DNA of 64,000 nucleotides from an uncultured Poribacteria bacterium (GTDB taxonomy: Bacteria; Poribacteria; WGA-4E; PCPOR2b). The stretch spans positions 558,001 to 622,000 of the forward strand of contig OY282444.1 of assembly GCA_958296125.1 (NCBI GenBank). Direction: 5' to 3'. Numbering within the stretch: the stretch's first letter is position 1; the number at the start of each line of letters is the position of its first letter. Made by a program: the position numbers and the translations under genes. Below the pieces are notes generated by a model, which searched no databases, was not told the DNA's origin, and saw only the letters and a program-made list of their open reading frames with translations. This document shows positions 25,508 through 36,300 of the stretch, piece by piece.

Positions 25508-28003
25508 TTAATGTGGAACGCCCAATTGATGCAGCCGTCGGTGGATGGCTTCTTTTGCCTCCGTGAACGGACGTTCAAGGAAAGCTTGATGGTCGTCCTC
25601 CCCGTGATGGTGGGTCACCGTTCCCGGCCGATGGTGCCGGGCAGTTTTGCGGATATATGACAATCCCCCCTCAATTAGTGTCAGCATATAGTTCGCGGTT
25701 TCCACATCAAACATCCACCACTCACTCCCAACAGCGATGTAGACCGGGGAGGTGTGAGCGATGATGCCACGGCCCCAGCCGTCGTGATGCGGAATTGCTT
25801 GAGTATAGCCGGGACCCCCGCAGCGGGCTGCAATCCATGAGTGCTGACTAACCGGCAGGGTTGTTTTCAGATGCAGTGTGCGTGCGCCATTATCTTCCGC
25901 CGTGGAGGCAACCACCCTCCCCGCCTGAACAATTTCCAACGTATGAATGGGGAATATAGATTCCGCTGCAGCTTCGACCTCTACCGTGCCGCCGTTTCCT
26001 GGCAGGTTGATTGTACTCCCGATAGGCTGTCCATCAACTGTCAACCGAATGATGGGCCCACCACTGAGGAAAGTATTTCCGGCACGGAGATACGTGCACC
26101 AATTATCGTAGTTGAATTCCTGATCGTCGGGAATGTGGACATAGGTGCGATATACGCCAACGGGCACGTCGCTGGTCATTTTGTCTGTTCCGCCGACCAG
26201 GGGCAGTTTGTAGCCACAGTTAAGATAGCGGTAATACTCGATGTGACCATACATCGCTTCAGTCAGGTACTCGACAGCATCCACACGATTGGTAGCAATC
26301 AGTGTTGCCGGTTCACAGTTGGGGTTCGGGATGTGGGGCAGAACGACGGTGCCGCCCTGTGCGTGGCAGGCATCCGCCCAATGTGAGAGTGTCGTTTCCA
26401 TGTTTCCACCGAGCTCTGCCTCCCCGGGCCCATCAGAACACCACGGGCTCACCTGCTCTTTCAAGCCTAGCAACGTGAGATGCCCAAGCAGATGCTGACG
26501 ATTTTCCTGTGTGGCGTAAACAATACTGCGACCATCGTCGGAAACGGTCGGGCGACCAATGAACTCCTCTGTGTTAGTGAAGAGGTGTCCCCATTGAGAG
26601 AGGAGCAGATTGACAACGTTGAGGTCTTCCCCTCGTGCCTCTGTGTGAGCACCTTGGGTTGAGAGGAAATGGACGTGGGTATCACCGCTGAAGTACCTTT
26701 CGGCGTTCATGTTGCACCAACGCTTGAGCCGTAGCGTCAGTTCGCGCTGCCCCGGCTTAATCTCGACCTTTGTTCGTAACGGTTCATATTCGTAGCCTCG
26801 TGCGACATCAACGATGACCTCACCGCGTGGCAGCCAGCCTTGGCACGTTCCATCGGTGTAGGCGTAAGAGATTTGCCCCAACCGCACATCTCCACCGACA
26901 TCAATATGCCAAGTGCCATTGTTTGAGTTGACGTGTGCGTGGTGCCCGTGCGGCGCGTAAGGCACGCCTTTTGGAGAGCGGAAGTGGATGCGGCACGGAA
27001 TCGGCTTATTGGTCTCATCATCAACCACTGTTGTGTGGACCCAGTTTCTGCCGGTGTCAACGATTTCGACCTGCACCCGCTCGTTCGGTGCTATCCTCTC
27101 CCTCTCCTCCAACTCTCCCCATTTCACCGCGCCTAACGTTTCGTCATGATTCTTGACCGTCACGGTCGCTGATGGGGTTGCGGCCACTTCGATATAGGCG
27201 GGGCTGCTTTTGTTATTCTGGGCCTCGCCCCAACCTTTCCGGTCGTCATTGAGAAATTCGTCCGCCGATTTTTCAGGCAGTGCATAGGGATAGGTCGCCA
27301 CACCACGGTCAACCTCCACTTCCATGCGGAAAGGCTTTGTAGCATCTTTCGTCTGCGGCAAGGTAATCATAACATCACGGGTCGCCCCTCTAGGGATAGG
27401 GTCTTCATCGAGATAGCCCAACGTAACGGCAGCGAGGATAAACGCCGGTCCCTCTGGAAGAATTTGAAGGGATTCAAGCGTCTCCGACGGGTTCAGATTT
27501 TCCCAGACCCACAGATAGTAATCCGTAGGTCCTGCCTGCGTAGCTTCAGTTTGTCGGTTGCCCGCTGCACTCCAATCTCCTTCGTAGCGTGGGTGGAGTC
27601 CATCTTTCTGATCTGGCCATGCGAGAAAAGGCAACTGGCCCCATCCCGGTGGAACAACGGCAATCTCGAAACGTTCTCGTATTGGTACACGGATCGTTTC
27701 ACCACTTGCATAGCGAAAAACGTAGTTCGCAATTAAACGCCCGACAGGGTCGCCCTCAAAAATCTTCGATTCGAGCAGCCGATGTACGACGATGATTCGT
27801 TTCGGCATCGTGTTGAGTGGTATGACAATCGGTTCTGTGTTAGTCCCGTTTCCGAAACCGAGGAAGCAATTCCCACCCGCACCAATCTGGAAGGGCAGTC
27901 CGTGGAAGGTTTGCGCCCCAATTGCAGGGGTGGCGTTTTCGCCAAGAATTTCCGCGCCAACGTTGCAGAGGGATGAGAGATTTAGTGATTGATAGTCTGG
28001 CAT
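25508..28003 (-). CDS. CehA/McbA-family metallohydrolase
   Basis: An 831-residue protein. The C-terminal half has a PHP-like metal site: YFSGDTHVHFLSTQG at about 452 (D-T-H-V-H), then GGTVVLPHIPNPN and GGTDKMTSDVPVG. CehA/McbA members hydrolyse esters, carbamates or phosphoesters with divalent metals. The N-terminal half is a beta-rich region (PVGRLIANYVFRYASGETI; a carbohydrate-binding-like or carboxypeptidase-regulatory-like fold). The C-terminus is histidine-rich (TARHHRPGTVTHHHGEDDH). No signal peptide. Substrate unknown. Confidence 0.85.
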   Translation of the reverse strand: MPDYQSLNLSSLCNVGAEILGENATPAIGAQTFHGLPFQIGAGGNCFLGFGNGTNTEPIVIPLNTMPKRIIVVHRLLESKIFEGDPVGRLIANYVFRYASGETIRVPIRERFEIAVVPPGWGQLPFLAWPDQKDGLHPRYEGDWSAAGNRQTEATQAGPTDYYLWVWENLNPSETLESLQILPEGPAFILAAVTLGYLDEDPIPRGATRDVMITLPQTKDATKPFRMEVEVDRGVATYPYALPEKSADEFLNDDRKGWGEAQNNKSSPAYIEVAATPSATVTVKNHDETLGAVKWGELEERERIAPNERVQVEIVDTGRNWVHTTVVDDETNKPIPCRIHFRSPKGVPYAPHGHHAHVNSNNGTWHIDVGGDVRLGQISYAYTDGTCQGWLPRGEVIVDVARGYEYEPLRTKVEIKPGQRELTLRLKRWCNMNAERYFSGDTHVHFLSTQGAHTEARGEDLNVVNLLLSQWGHLFTNTEEFIGRPTVSDDGRSIVYATQENRQHLLGHLTLLGLKEQVSPWCSDGPGEAELGGNMETTLSHWADACHAQGGTVVLPHIPNPNCEPATLIATNRVDAVEYLTEAMYGHIEYYRYLNCGYKLPLVGGTDKMTSDVPVGVYRTYVHIPDDQEFNYDNWCTYLRAGNTFLSGGPIIRLTVDGQPIGSTINLPGNGGTVEVEAAAESIFPIHTLEIVQAGRVVASTAEDNGARTLHLKTTLPVSQHSWIAARCGGPGYTQAIPHHDGWGRGIIAHTSPVYIAVGSEWWMFDVETANYMLTLIEGGLSYIRKTARHHRPGTVTHHHGEDDHQAFLERPFTEAKEAIHRRLHQLGVPH

Positions 28004-28163
28004 TGATTGCTCCTTGATTTGAGGGGTGTAATCAGTTGTTAAGATCTTCGATTAATTGTTCCATATACACATCAGATCTCGGGATTTTGTAGAATCCTTT
28101 TTTCTATGAAATTATAGCATAATCGCACGTGAATAACGGCTGATTTTTACCGCCCCGCACAAC

Positions 28164-28193
28164 AAAAAAGCCCCATGCACAATGCACAGGGCT
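28164..28193 (-). terminator. rho-independent terminator
   Basis: On the minus strand AGCCC...GTGCA TTG TGCA...GGGGCT is followed by TTTTTT. It lies 46 bp after the oxidoreductase gene that ends at 28240. Confidence 0.8.
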
Positions 28194-28239
28194 GGATTGT
28201 TTATACTGACTTGCTAAACTGGCAAGGGTCGGAGGTTGT

Positions 28240-29361
28240 CTACGCTCTTCTCTTTGTCTCAATCTGCGGCATATAGTTTTCCCTGCCCATCTGAGGTTTT
28301 TTGTTATCCATCCGCGAACTTTTCGGGAAAAGTCTAAGGCTACGGTCTTCAAGGGGCAGCCTCACCGGTGCGTGTCCACGTCGGTGCGATTCCCGTAGCG
28401 CAATAGCGATTTCTAGCACCTTACGCCCATTGTCGCCGCTGCCCCTCGGCTCGATGTTCTTCTCAAGCGCATCAACGATGGACTGCACGGTCGCAATGTT
28501 TCGGTCCCCTGGCCATCTCCAACCTTCCTCATCATAGCTACCGCTCATTCTGCCATAAACGCTGGTTTCAGGGAACACTCCCTCCACTTTCTGGAGCACC
28601 GCCCATGTCGGTCGATCAACATCGTCGTCCGTTTTCCACAAGTGGAGCAACCCATTATTACTGCGGAATACGCCCCGGCTGCACGAAACCTCGAATCCAT
28701 TTCCCCTAGCATCGGAGTCACGGTGCATGAAGGCTTCAATACCGTTAGTAAAACGCAGATAACCCGCTACTCCTTGGTCATGGTCGCTCTCCGGGTCGTG
28801 AGCAACCCAACCGATCACCCACGCCACATCGGTATCCCCGGCAAACATACGCATCAGACTAAAAAGCTGACAGCCACCGCCCGACATCTCAGTGCCGCTC
28901 CCCCCCGTGAAGTTGATGCTCTTGACTTCACCGAGTTCGCCTGACTCGATGATTTCACGGGCTTTCCAGTACTGTGGTAGATTTCGGTCTAGGTCACCGG
29001 ATCCGAACTTGATTCCGCGCGATTGGCAGGCTTCCACCATCCGATCCGCATCTTCAAGCGTTGCCGCAATGGGCTTCTCACAGAGAATTGCCCGCACCCC
29101 TGCTTCAGCACACTCAATGACGACCTCCGGGTTTGGTCTAACCGGTAAGATAGGCGCAGCGATGTCAATCTGTTCTTTCTCAAGCATCTCCCGATAGTCG
29201 CTGTATCCTGGGACCCTGTAGTATTTACAGTACAACTCCAAGTTCTCAGAATCGGTGTCCGCAAATGCGACGACTTCCGTCAAGGGATTGAGCGCATACG
29301 CCCGCGCGTGCTGTCCCCCCTTTCTTCCGCAGCCGATGACTCCGACTCGATATTTAGCCAT
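28240..29361 (-). CDS. Gfo/Idh/MocA-family oxidoreductase
   Basis: ATG at 29361 (MAKYRVGVIGCGRKGGQHA) chosen for AAGGAGAAAC just upstream; an in-frame TTG ten codons earlier is not needed. 373 residues. Rossmann motif GVIGCGRKGGQHA at 7-19, and the EKP motif is intact (CEKPIAATLEDADRM at about 95). The C-terminal domain has FTGGSGTEMSGGGCQLFSLMRMFAGD. Family members oxidise sugars or inositols with NAD(P); substrate unknown. Ends at a clear terminator. No operon partner. Confidence 0.93.
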   Translation of the reverse strand: MAKYRVGVIGCGRKGGQHARAYALNPLTEVVAFADTDSENLELYCKYYRVPGYSDYREMLEKEQIDIAAPILPVRPNPEVVIECAEAGVRAILCEKPIAATLEDADRMVEACQSRGIKFGSGDLDRNLPQYWKAREIIESGELGEVKSINFTGGSGTEMSGGGCQLFSLMRMFAGDTDVAWVIGWVAHDPESDHDQGVAGYLRFTNGIEAFMHRDSDARGNGFEVSCSRGVFRSNNGLLHLWKTDDDVDRPTWAVLQKVEGVFPETSVYGRMSGSYDEEGWRWPGDRNIATVQSIVDALEKNIEPRGSGDNGRKVLEIAIALRESHRRGHAPVRLPLEDRSLRLFPKSSRMDNKKPQMGRENYMPQIETKRRA

Positions 29362-29438
29362 TTTAAGTTTCTCCTTGTCTGGCGTAGTCAACTAAATCCG
29401 CATCGGAACTGGCAGTTTTATATCGCAAACCCAAGTTC

Positions 29439-30290
29439 CTAAACATTTACATATCTCCGTATCGGTGCGATGCCGCCGAGTAATCCGAGCAGAACACCCC
29501 CAAGCAGAATCAGACTGAGTTGGTCTAATGGAATGAACGGCATATCCTCAATTCGCGGGGTGAATAGGCGAAACAGCGTGTAAAAACTAATTATTCCAAA
29601 TAAACTTCCGATAAATCCTAGAAACACGCCTTGGGCAATAAGTGGGATACGGATGTACCAGTAGGTTGCCCCAACCAGTCTCATGACCCGGATCTCCTCA
29701 CGACGAAAGTAAGCGGCCAACATAATTGAAAAACAGACGATAATCACCGAAGCCCCACCCATTAACCCTCCTAACCCGATAAGTACCACTTCCACATTGC
29801 GAATAAATTCGGAACTGGACTGCTCATGCTTGACATCCTCCACCTGGTGGGAAAAGGATTTAAGCTGAGAGACAAGCTGCAGTAAGGTTTCCGGCTGCAA
29901 TAACGTCTCTTCGATATAAATCTCCAGTGAGGCGGGGAATGGGTTACTGTCTGCAAACCCCTCTGTGAGGGTCTTTCCTAATTCACCAAACATCCGTTCA
30001 CATCGGGCAAGGGCTTCTTCTTTAGAAACATAAGTCACTGAAGCAGCCCAATCGATTTTCTCAATTTGGCTGCGAAATTCCAGTCCTTCGGACTCATCGA
30101 CAGCGTCCTTAAGAAAGACAATAACTGCTGGTTTGTCTTTGAGGCTTTCAATTTCCCTGCGTAGATAGTTGCCAATCAGGATTAACGCATTCCCGATTGT
30201 GATTGTCAGGGTGATAATCACAACACTCAGGAAACTAACAAAACCGCCATGTCGAATATTGGAAAATGATTCTTCAAGTAAGTACCACAT
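29439..30290 (-). CDS. ftsX: FtsX-like cell-division permease
   Basis: A 283-residue membrane protein with the FtsX plan. A short cytoplasmic start MWYLLEESFSNIRHGGF is followed by the first membrane helix (about 18-42) and a large periplasmic domain with the PAVIVFLKDAVDE/ SVTYVSKEEAL features. Three more helices follow (about 170-195, 220-245, 255-280). FtsX with FtsE activates septal peptidoglycan hydrolases. The ATPase gene ftsE, normally immediately upstream, is not here; a MoxR ATPase gene takes the upstream place. Confidence 0.9.
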   Translation of the reverse strand: MWYLLEESFSNIRHGGFVSFLSVVIITLTITIGNALILIGNYLRREIESLKDKPAVIVFLKDAVDESEGLEFRSQIEKIDWAASVTYVSKEEALARCERMFGELGKTLTEGFADSNPFPASLEIYIEETLLQPETLLQLVSQLKSFSHQVEDVKHEQSSSEFIRNVEVVLIGLGGLMGGASVIIVCFSIMLAAYFRREEIRVMRLVGATYWYIRIPLIAQGVFLGFIGSLFGIISFYTLFRLFTPRIEDMPFIPLDQLSLILLGGVLLGLLGGIAPIRRYVNV

Positions 30291-30346
30291 AGGTAAGTAT
30301 GAAAAGTATTAGGTAAAATGTAAAAACGGCACCAAACTTCAAAGGT

Positions 30347-31321
30347 TTATAAGCCATTCAGGGCATTCTTAATAATATCATCGGTTTGGATGCCCTCTCC
30401 TTCGCCTTCAAAGTTCAAAATGATACGGTGGCGTAAGGCTGGCAGTGCAACAGATTGCAAGTCTTCAAAAGCAACATTGTAACGTCCATCAAGTAACGCC
30501 TTGATTTTCGCTGTCAACGTAATCGCTTGCAGCCCACGAACACTTGCGCCCAATTCGACGTACTGCCTCGTCATCTCTGGACTGTTAGGGGTATCTGGAT
30601 GCGTGGCGCGGATAAGCCGAATGATATAGCGTTCCACATGCTCTGCGATCAGCACACGCCGGACCAGTTCGCGCATCGACTGGATCATCTCCGCATTACT
30701 AATCTTATCAATAGAGGGCTCTGTATCCGATGTTGTTCGCCGCAAGATTTCACAGAGCTCATCTTCATTCGGGAAGACAATCTGGAGCTTGAACAGGAAT
30801 CGGTCCAGTTGTGCCTCTGGCAAGCGGTATGTCCCGTCCATCTCAATAGGATTCTGGGTCGCAAGCACACAGAAGGGCTCTTTCAGTTTATGACTCGTCC
30901 GCGCCACACTCACGGTCCGTTCCTGCATCGCCTCTAGTAGGGCAGATTGTGTGCGGGGTGTCGCCCGATTAATCTCGTCCGCGAGGACAATCTGTGCAAA
31001 GATGGGGCCCGGCTGAAATTCAAACTGCTTTCGCCCCTGGGTGTCTTCGACAAGCAGCATTGTGCCTGTAATGTCCGAGGGCATCATGTCCGGCGTAAAC
31101 TGAATCCGGTTGAACGACAGACTGAGTGCTTCGCTCAGGGTATGAATCAACTGCGTTTTGCCTAAGCCGGGGACCCCTTCAAGGAGCACATGTCCATTGG
31201 CAAACAGGCAGAGCAATACGCCTTCAATTACCTCATCTTGTCCAACGATGTGCTTGTGGATTTCTGTCTCCACTCGGTTGAAGTTTTCCTTAAACTGCTG
31301 CACTTGAGTTTCTAGAGGCAT
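30347..31321 (-). CDS. MoxR-family AAA+ ATPase
   Basis: 324 residues. Walker A GVPGLGKTQ is at about 49-57, Walker B VLADEINRA at 112-120, then ALLEAMQERTVSVARTSHKL, sensor-1 VLATQNPIE and the arginine-finger region. MoxR ATPases usually work with VWA-domain proteins in metal insertion or folding. No VWA partner is adjacent on either side. Confidence 0.93.
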   Translation of the reverse strand: MPLETQVQQFKENFNRVETEIHKHIVGQDEVIEGVLLCLFANGHVLLEGVPGLGKTQLIHTLSEALSLSFNRIQFTPDMMPSDITGTMLLVEDTQGRKQFEFQPGPIFAQIVLADEINRATPRTQSALLEAMQERTVSVARTSHKLKEPFCVLATQNPIEMDGTYRLPEAQLDRFLFKLQIVFPNEDELCEILRRTTSDTEPSIDKISNAEMIQSMRELVRRVLIAEHVERYIIRLIRATHPDTPNSPEMTRQYVELGASVRGLQAITLTAKIKALLDGRYNVAFEDLQSVALPALRHRIILNFEGEGEGIQTDDIIKNALNGL

Positions 31322-31542
31322 GGTTGAGACCTAGTTTATAGACAGAAATACAAAAATCTGCGTCATCTGTGAAAATCCATGATTCAGACGGAATACACAC
31401 AACAACTACATCTAAATTCTTATGTCGAACTCACACTATAATTATACCTAACGTCTCCGCCTATGTCAAATCTCTTGTCGTGGCATTTCATAGGTGTAAC
31501 GCGCTTTGTAAGCATGTCGCTTCTCCAAACGAGGATAAAACG

Positions 31543-32118
31543 CTACAATCGAGTTGCCATGGTAACTGTATGCGTATTACGCTGTTTAACTTTCCGATAG
31601 TTCCCAAATGTGCTTAGAAAATTGCGTTTGATGAACGCTCGGAGGCCTGAAATGGTAACAACATAGAGTTGTCCATTGGGTTTGAGGTGCTGCTTCGCGT
31701 CATCCAGAAAAATCTGGAGGAGTTCCTTCCCGACGTTGGAAGGCAGGTTGGAAGCGATGAGGTCGAATTGAATGTCAGGAAGGTGGCTAAACCCGTTGCT
31801 CAAGAGGACATGACAATTCTGGAGGCGATTCTGTTTCACGTTTTTACGCGCGTAGTCAACTGCTACAAAGTCCTTATCCACCATATAGACGGTTGCCGTT
31901 TGGACGCATTTGGCAAGTGTGATGCCAATAGCACCGTATCCACACCCGAGGTCAAGGCAGGTGTCCCCCTCTTGGACGTTCAGATGTTCAATCAATAGAC
32001 GTGTTCCGGTGTCAATTGCTTTCGGCGAGAAGAGACCCCACGTTGCGGAAAAAGTAAGAGACATACCGCGCAATTCAGCCCGGAACCCAACTTCTCGTGA
32101 GAGGACATCTACTGCCAT
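31543..32118 (-). CDS. small-domain methyltransferase (RsmC/PrmC-like)
   Basis: 191 residues with SAM motif LDLGCGYGAIGITL (about 55-68), acidic post-I MVDKDFVA, and the catalytic segment IASNLPSN at 121-128, where rRNA or glutamine methyltransferases have NPPF or NPPY. Changing NPP to NLPS suggests a different target or loss of activity. The RsmC family methylates 16S rRNA guanine. The start overlaps the 3' end of an alcohol dehydrogenase fragment. Confidence 0.8.
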   Translation of the reverse strand: MAVDVLSREVGFRAELRGMSLTFSATWGLFSPKAIDTGTRLLIEHLNVQEGDTCLDLGCGYGAIGITLAKCVQTATVYMVDKDFVAVDYARKNVKQNRLQNCHVLLSNGFSHLPDIQFDLIASNLPSNVGKELLQIFLDDAKQHLKPNGQLYVVTISGLRAFIKRNFLSTFGNYRKVKQRNTHTVTMATRL

Positions 32119-32333
32119 TTTATTACAACTCCAAGCGCATCACCTTGAGAATTCCAGAGGAGGTCAAACGCAGCGCTCGCCTCAGTGTAATGAAAACGGT
32201 GGGCAATCATTTCAGACGCGCGAATTTCACCGTTCTGTATCTTTTGCAAAGCGCGTGCAGCAATCTGTGAACAGGGTTCGTCCGTTAAGATGCCAGTGGC
32301 GAGACGTTTATTCATCATTTTTGAGGAATGCAA
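32109..32333 (-). pseudogene. alcohol dehydrogenase C-terminal remnant
   Basis: 74 residues ending ASEMIAHRFHYTEASAAFDL and GDALGVVIKW, the typical C-terminus of zinc-dependent medium-chain dehydrogenases. The catalytic and NAD-binding domains, which would precede it, are absent. Its stop overlaps the methyltransferase start, which suggests an older co-transcribed arrangement. Whether it is expressed is not known. Confidence 0.6.
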
Positions 32334-32437
32334 AGGGAGCGGTGCCTGCTGATGAATGGAGATGGCTTGTTTCCTGTGCTACCGTTAACCATTCGAGAAA
32401 CCTTGCAAAGTGGATACTGCGTTGATTTACCGATTTG

Positions 32438-33295
32438 TTACCAACATAGCGGCGTTTCAACGAACTGATTGTAGCAGTCCTCAATATTGGCTTCAGCCGC
32501 ATTGCCTTCGTGGATGAGAATACGAAACCGTTGCGTCAAGCGTTCACCACGGGAAAGTTGGTACTGGTCTAGCAAAGTGAAGTTGGTTAGAAATGTACCG
32601 TAATTCCGCGTAAAAAATGCCGATGGCGGATTTGATGGATGGTTCATCAGTGTAACACCAACCGTTTTGCCGGCGACAACCCCGCTGTAGTCTGCCCAAT
32701 CAGCGGACTGGCGCATAGCTTCCTCCTCGTTGCGCTGCCCATTAGCGTTGAGGATTGTCCCGCCATCTTCCACATCCATCGTATCGGCAACACGCACACC
32801 GAGAAATGCGTGGTTATCTTGTGCAAACGTCAAATCCGTTTGACTGGCAATCAGCGTACTTGCCAAGTCAATGATATGGGCATCTTCGCTGGGAATGACC
32901 GTGAAGTTGCGTTCCTCGTCCAGCAGACGGACACCTGCCTTCGTTATCCAACCGTTATGCGTCATGACGTGAATCCCACTTTCATCAATCTCATGCTGGC
33001 TCGTTTCCAACACAATGTCGCCGAGGTTCGATCGGGTTGGGTTGTTGTCGTGGAAAAAGTTAATCCCATTCACGTTCGCATGCCCGATGAAAATCGATTT
33101 GTGGTGATTGTAGCGGTAGGCGCAGGTACATGTCACTTCGCGTCCACTGGGCGAATAAACAGGATAGAAATCAGGACGAGATTTGTACATATCGCCGTAT
33201 TGGGTGCAGCCCCTATTGTAGGCGAGGAAAAACGCTTCTCCGTTATAGAATTTGAAGCGCAGTGCTTCTTCGGTAATTCTTGGAATGATAGCCAT
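32438..33295 (-). CDS. DUF6807/PmoA-family protein
   Basis: 285 residues. Recognised by the stretches RPDFYPVYSPSGREVTCTCAYRYNHHKSIFIGHANVNGINFFHD and DEERNFTVIPSEDAHIIDLASTLIA. Despite the historical name it is not a methane monooxygenase subunit; these are beta-rich proteins common in sugar-using and planctomycete-like bacteria, with no proved function. Histidines H82-H83 and H91 in YNHHKSIFIGHAN are conserved-looking. Located between the alcohol dehydrogenase remnant and dnaE. Confidence 0.85.
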   Translation of the reverse strand: MAIIPRITEEALRFKFYNGEAFFLAYNRGCTQYGDMYKSRPDFYPVYSPSGREVTCTCAYRYNHHKSIFIGHANVNGINFFHDNNPTRSNLGDIVLETSQHEIDESGIHVMTHNGWITKAGVRLLDEERNFTVIPSEDAHIIDLASTLIASQTDLTFAQDNHAFLGVRVADTMDVEDGGTILNANGQRNEEEAMRQSADWADYSGVVAGKTVGVTLMNHPSNPPSAFFTRNYGTFLTNFTLLDQYQLSRGERLTQRFRILIHEGNAAEANIEDCYNQFVETPLCW

Positions 33296-33358
33296 TGGAT
33301 TCCCCTTGGTAGAACGCGTGTGAAATGCCCGATAAAACTTTCACACGATTACAATCTA

Positions 33359-36300
33359 TCAGACAAAACTCATTACAGAACCTGGGGATTTCTCTCCAAC
33401 ACGGGTGGTGCGATTGCTCGGCTTAACGGAGTTGCTGCCGAAGAGGCCTTCAATTTCTGATACAGTTTGAGACGGATATGAGATATTGTAACGTGAGCCG
33501 CATTGTGCAATGACCTCGCCATACTTGGGAGTAAGCAGGCGTAGGATGAGATCACGATCACCACCCCCACGCAAGCAGATACTCCGTAGTGCATTTAGCT
33601 TTTCCTGATTAGCGGCATCACTTTCAGAAATCGTGATTTCGACCGCCGATGTCAATCGATCGACAACTGCATCAATGGGCAAAATCTCGGCTGCCTGAAT
33701 CTGATGGGTGTCCTCCTCTATTTCGTCATCATTCCCACTATTTCCCCGTCGATTTTCGCTAACATTGCCCCGAATCCACACCACCGCATCCTCCTCTATC
33801 GTATCGCGCGAATCTTTGTAAGCTTCTGGGAAAACAACAACATCTGTAGTCCCTTCCAAATCCTCAACAACGAGTATTGCCATTGGATCACCCTTCTTCG
33901 TCTTTGTGAGACGGACTGAGCTAAGCTGACCGGCGGCATATACCTCCGTCCCATTGGGATGCTCCCTAAGCGTTTGAGAGGTAACGGTAGTATAGTATTT
34001 CATAATGTCCTCATACTGATCTAGCGGGTGCCCAGAAAGATAGAACCCGAGTTGTTCCTTTTCATTCCTCAGCACATCGGCGTGTGACCATTCTGGCGCA
34101 TCAGCCAGTTCTATCTGTGTCATCGGCATCTCTTCAATGGCACCGAAAAGATCCATTTGCCCTTTTTCCCGGTCTTGCTGCGTACTTTGAGCCGCCTTCA
34201 TGGTTTGCTCAAGGCTTGCTAGTTGTTGTGCCCGATGTCCATCAAGTGCATCAAAGACCCCCGCCTTAATCAGACTTTCAATCGCCCGTTTATTGACCAC
34301 TTTTGTATCAACCCGTTCGCAGAAATCTTGGATCGACGTAAATGAACCGCCCTGTTCCCGCGCTTCGACAATCGCCTCAAGAGCGAGTTGGCTGACATTT
34401 TTAACCGCAGCGAGTCCGAAGCGGATGTCGTCGCTAACGACGGTAAAATCCTTGCTACTGCTGTTAATGTCCGGTGGCAGGACTTGGATTTTCATTTCGA
34501 GGTATTCCGACAGTTGGCTACATTCAGCGATGTACTTTGTGACCTTGTCACTGTCGGCAGATTCGCCGGTCATCATTGATGCCATGAATTCCCGTGGATA
34601 GTGCGTCTTGAGGTAAGCGGTTTGATAGGAGAGAATCGCATAAGCGACTGTGTGCGATCGGTTAAAAGCATATCGACCGAAGGGTTCGAGATAATCGAAA
34701 ACTTTTTCAGCATCTTCTTCCTTAATGTTATTGCTGACGGCCCCTTCGATGAATTTTTCGCGCTGCATCTTGAGGACATCCATTTTCTTCTTGCCCATCG
34801 CATCGCGGAGAACATCTGCCTCGCCAAGCGTAAATTTTGCCATGTCTCGAGCGATCTGCATCACCTGTTCCTGATAGATACACACACCGTAGGTGTTCTT
34901 CAGCGCATCTTCAAGGGTCGGATGGAGATAGTTCACCTTTTCAATCTTAAGTTTTCGACGAATGAAACTGTCCATCATGCCGCTGTCAAGGGGCCCGGGG
35001 CGGTAAAGCGCAGGAATGGGTATGAAATCCTCAAAGTTGCTCGGTTTAATCTGCATGATGACGCGGCGCATCCCCGGTGATGTTTCCAACTGAAAAAGCC
35101 CGCCAACGAGCCCGTGACTGATAAGTCCATACGTCTTGTCGTCATCGAATGGAATCTCCTCAAGCGAGAGTTCGACACCGTGGTTTTCCTTAATTCGTGC
35201 AAGGCAGTCGTAAACCTCGCTCAAAGTTCGGAGACCGAGGAAGTCAAATTTGACCATGCCGACATCTTCAAGCATCTTGAGATCAAATTGCGTTGCAATG
35301 CGGTCGTGCTTGTCCTTGAAAAGGGGGACATAATCGGTCAGCGGCCCATTTGACAGCACAACCCCGCACGCATGGATGGAGACGTGCCGCTTCATGCCTT
35401 CAACCGATTTGGCGATGCCCATCATCTCCCTGTTTTCTGGTGCTTCGGCGACTTCGCGAAGTTGTGGAACCTCCTCTAACGATTCATTAAGCGTCACGCC
35501 GGGAATGGTTGGAACCAGTTGCGTCACTCGGCGAACATCCTGCATCGGCACATCAAGTGCTCTGCCAACATCAGCGACAGCGGCCTTCGCACCGAAGGTG
35601 CTGAATGTTGCTACCTGTCCAACGCATTCTGCCCCGTACTTGTCCGCCAGGTAATCAATGACAATCTTCCGATGTTCATCTCCAAAGTCGATGTCAATAT
35701 CGGGCATACTGATACGATCAAGGTTCAGGAACCGCTCGAACATACAGTCATATTTCATCGGTTCAAACGTTGTAACGCCGAGCGCAAAAAGTGCTAAACT
35801 TCCGCCTGCCGAACCCCGTGCGTTGAGCGGGAACCCTCGCTCACGGGCAAAATTGACATAATCCCACACAATCAGCAGATAGCCGGCGTAACCTGTTTTC
35901 TGGATAATGTCCAGTTCATAGTCAAGTCGCTCTTTCACCTCCGTCGAAATCTCGCCATATTTTTCACGGAGCGCATCATAGCATAGTTTGCTAAGGTATG
36001 AATCAGCCGTATAGCCCGCAGGGACTTGGTATTTCGGCATGATGTGCTCGCCGTAATCGAGTTTGAGTTGGCAACGATTGGCAATCTCCAGTGTATTGGT
36101 AATCGCTTCAGGGGGGAACTCCGCTAAAGCCTCGTGCATCTCGTCGATACTTTTGAAGTAGAACTGATTCAGGAACTTCATGCGGTTTTCTTCTTTTACC
36201 GCTTTCTTCATTTGAATACATAGTAGTACATCGTGCATCGTGTGGTCGGAGCTGTTAAGGTAATGGCAGTCGTTTGTTCCAACCAGCGGCAGGTTGTGTT

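Noticed and set aside
32308-32502. A minus-strand 64-residue frame (ends HLHSSAGTAPFAFLKNDE)
   Set aside because: No RBS or recognised similarity; it straddles the end of the DUF6807 gene.
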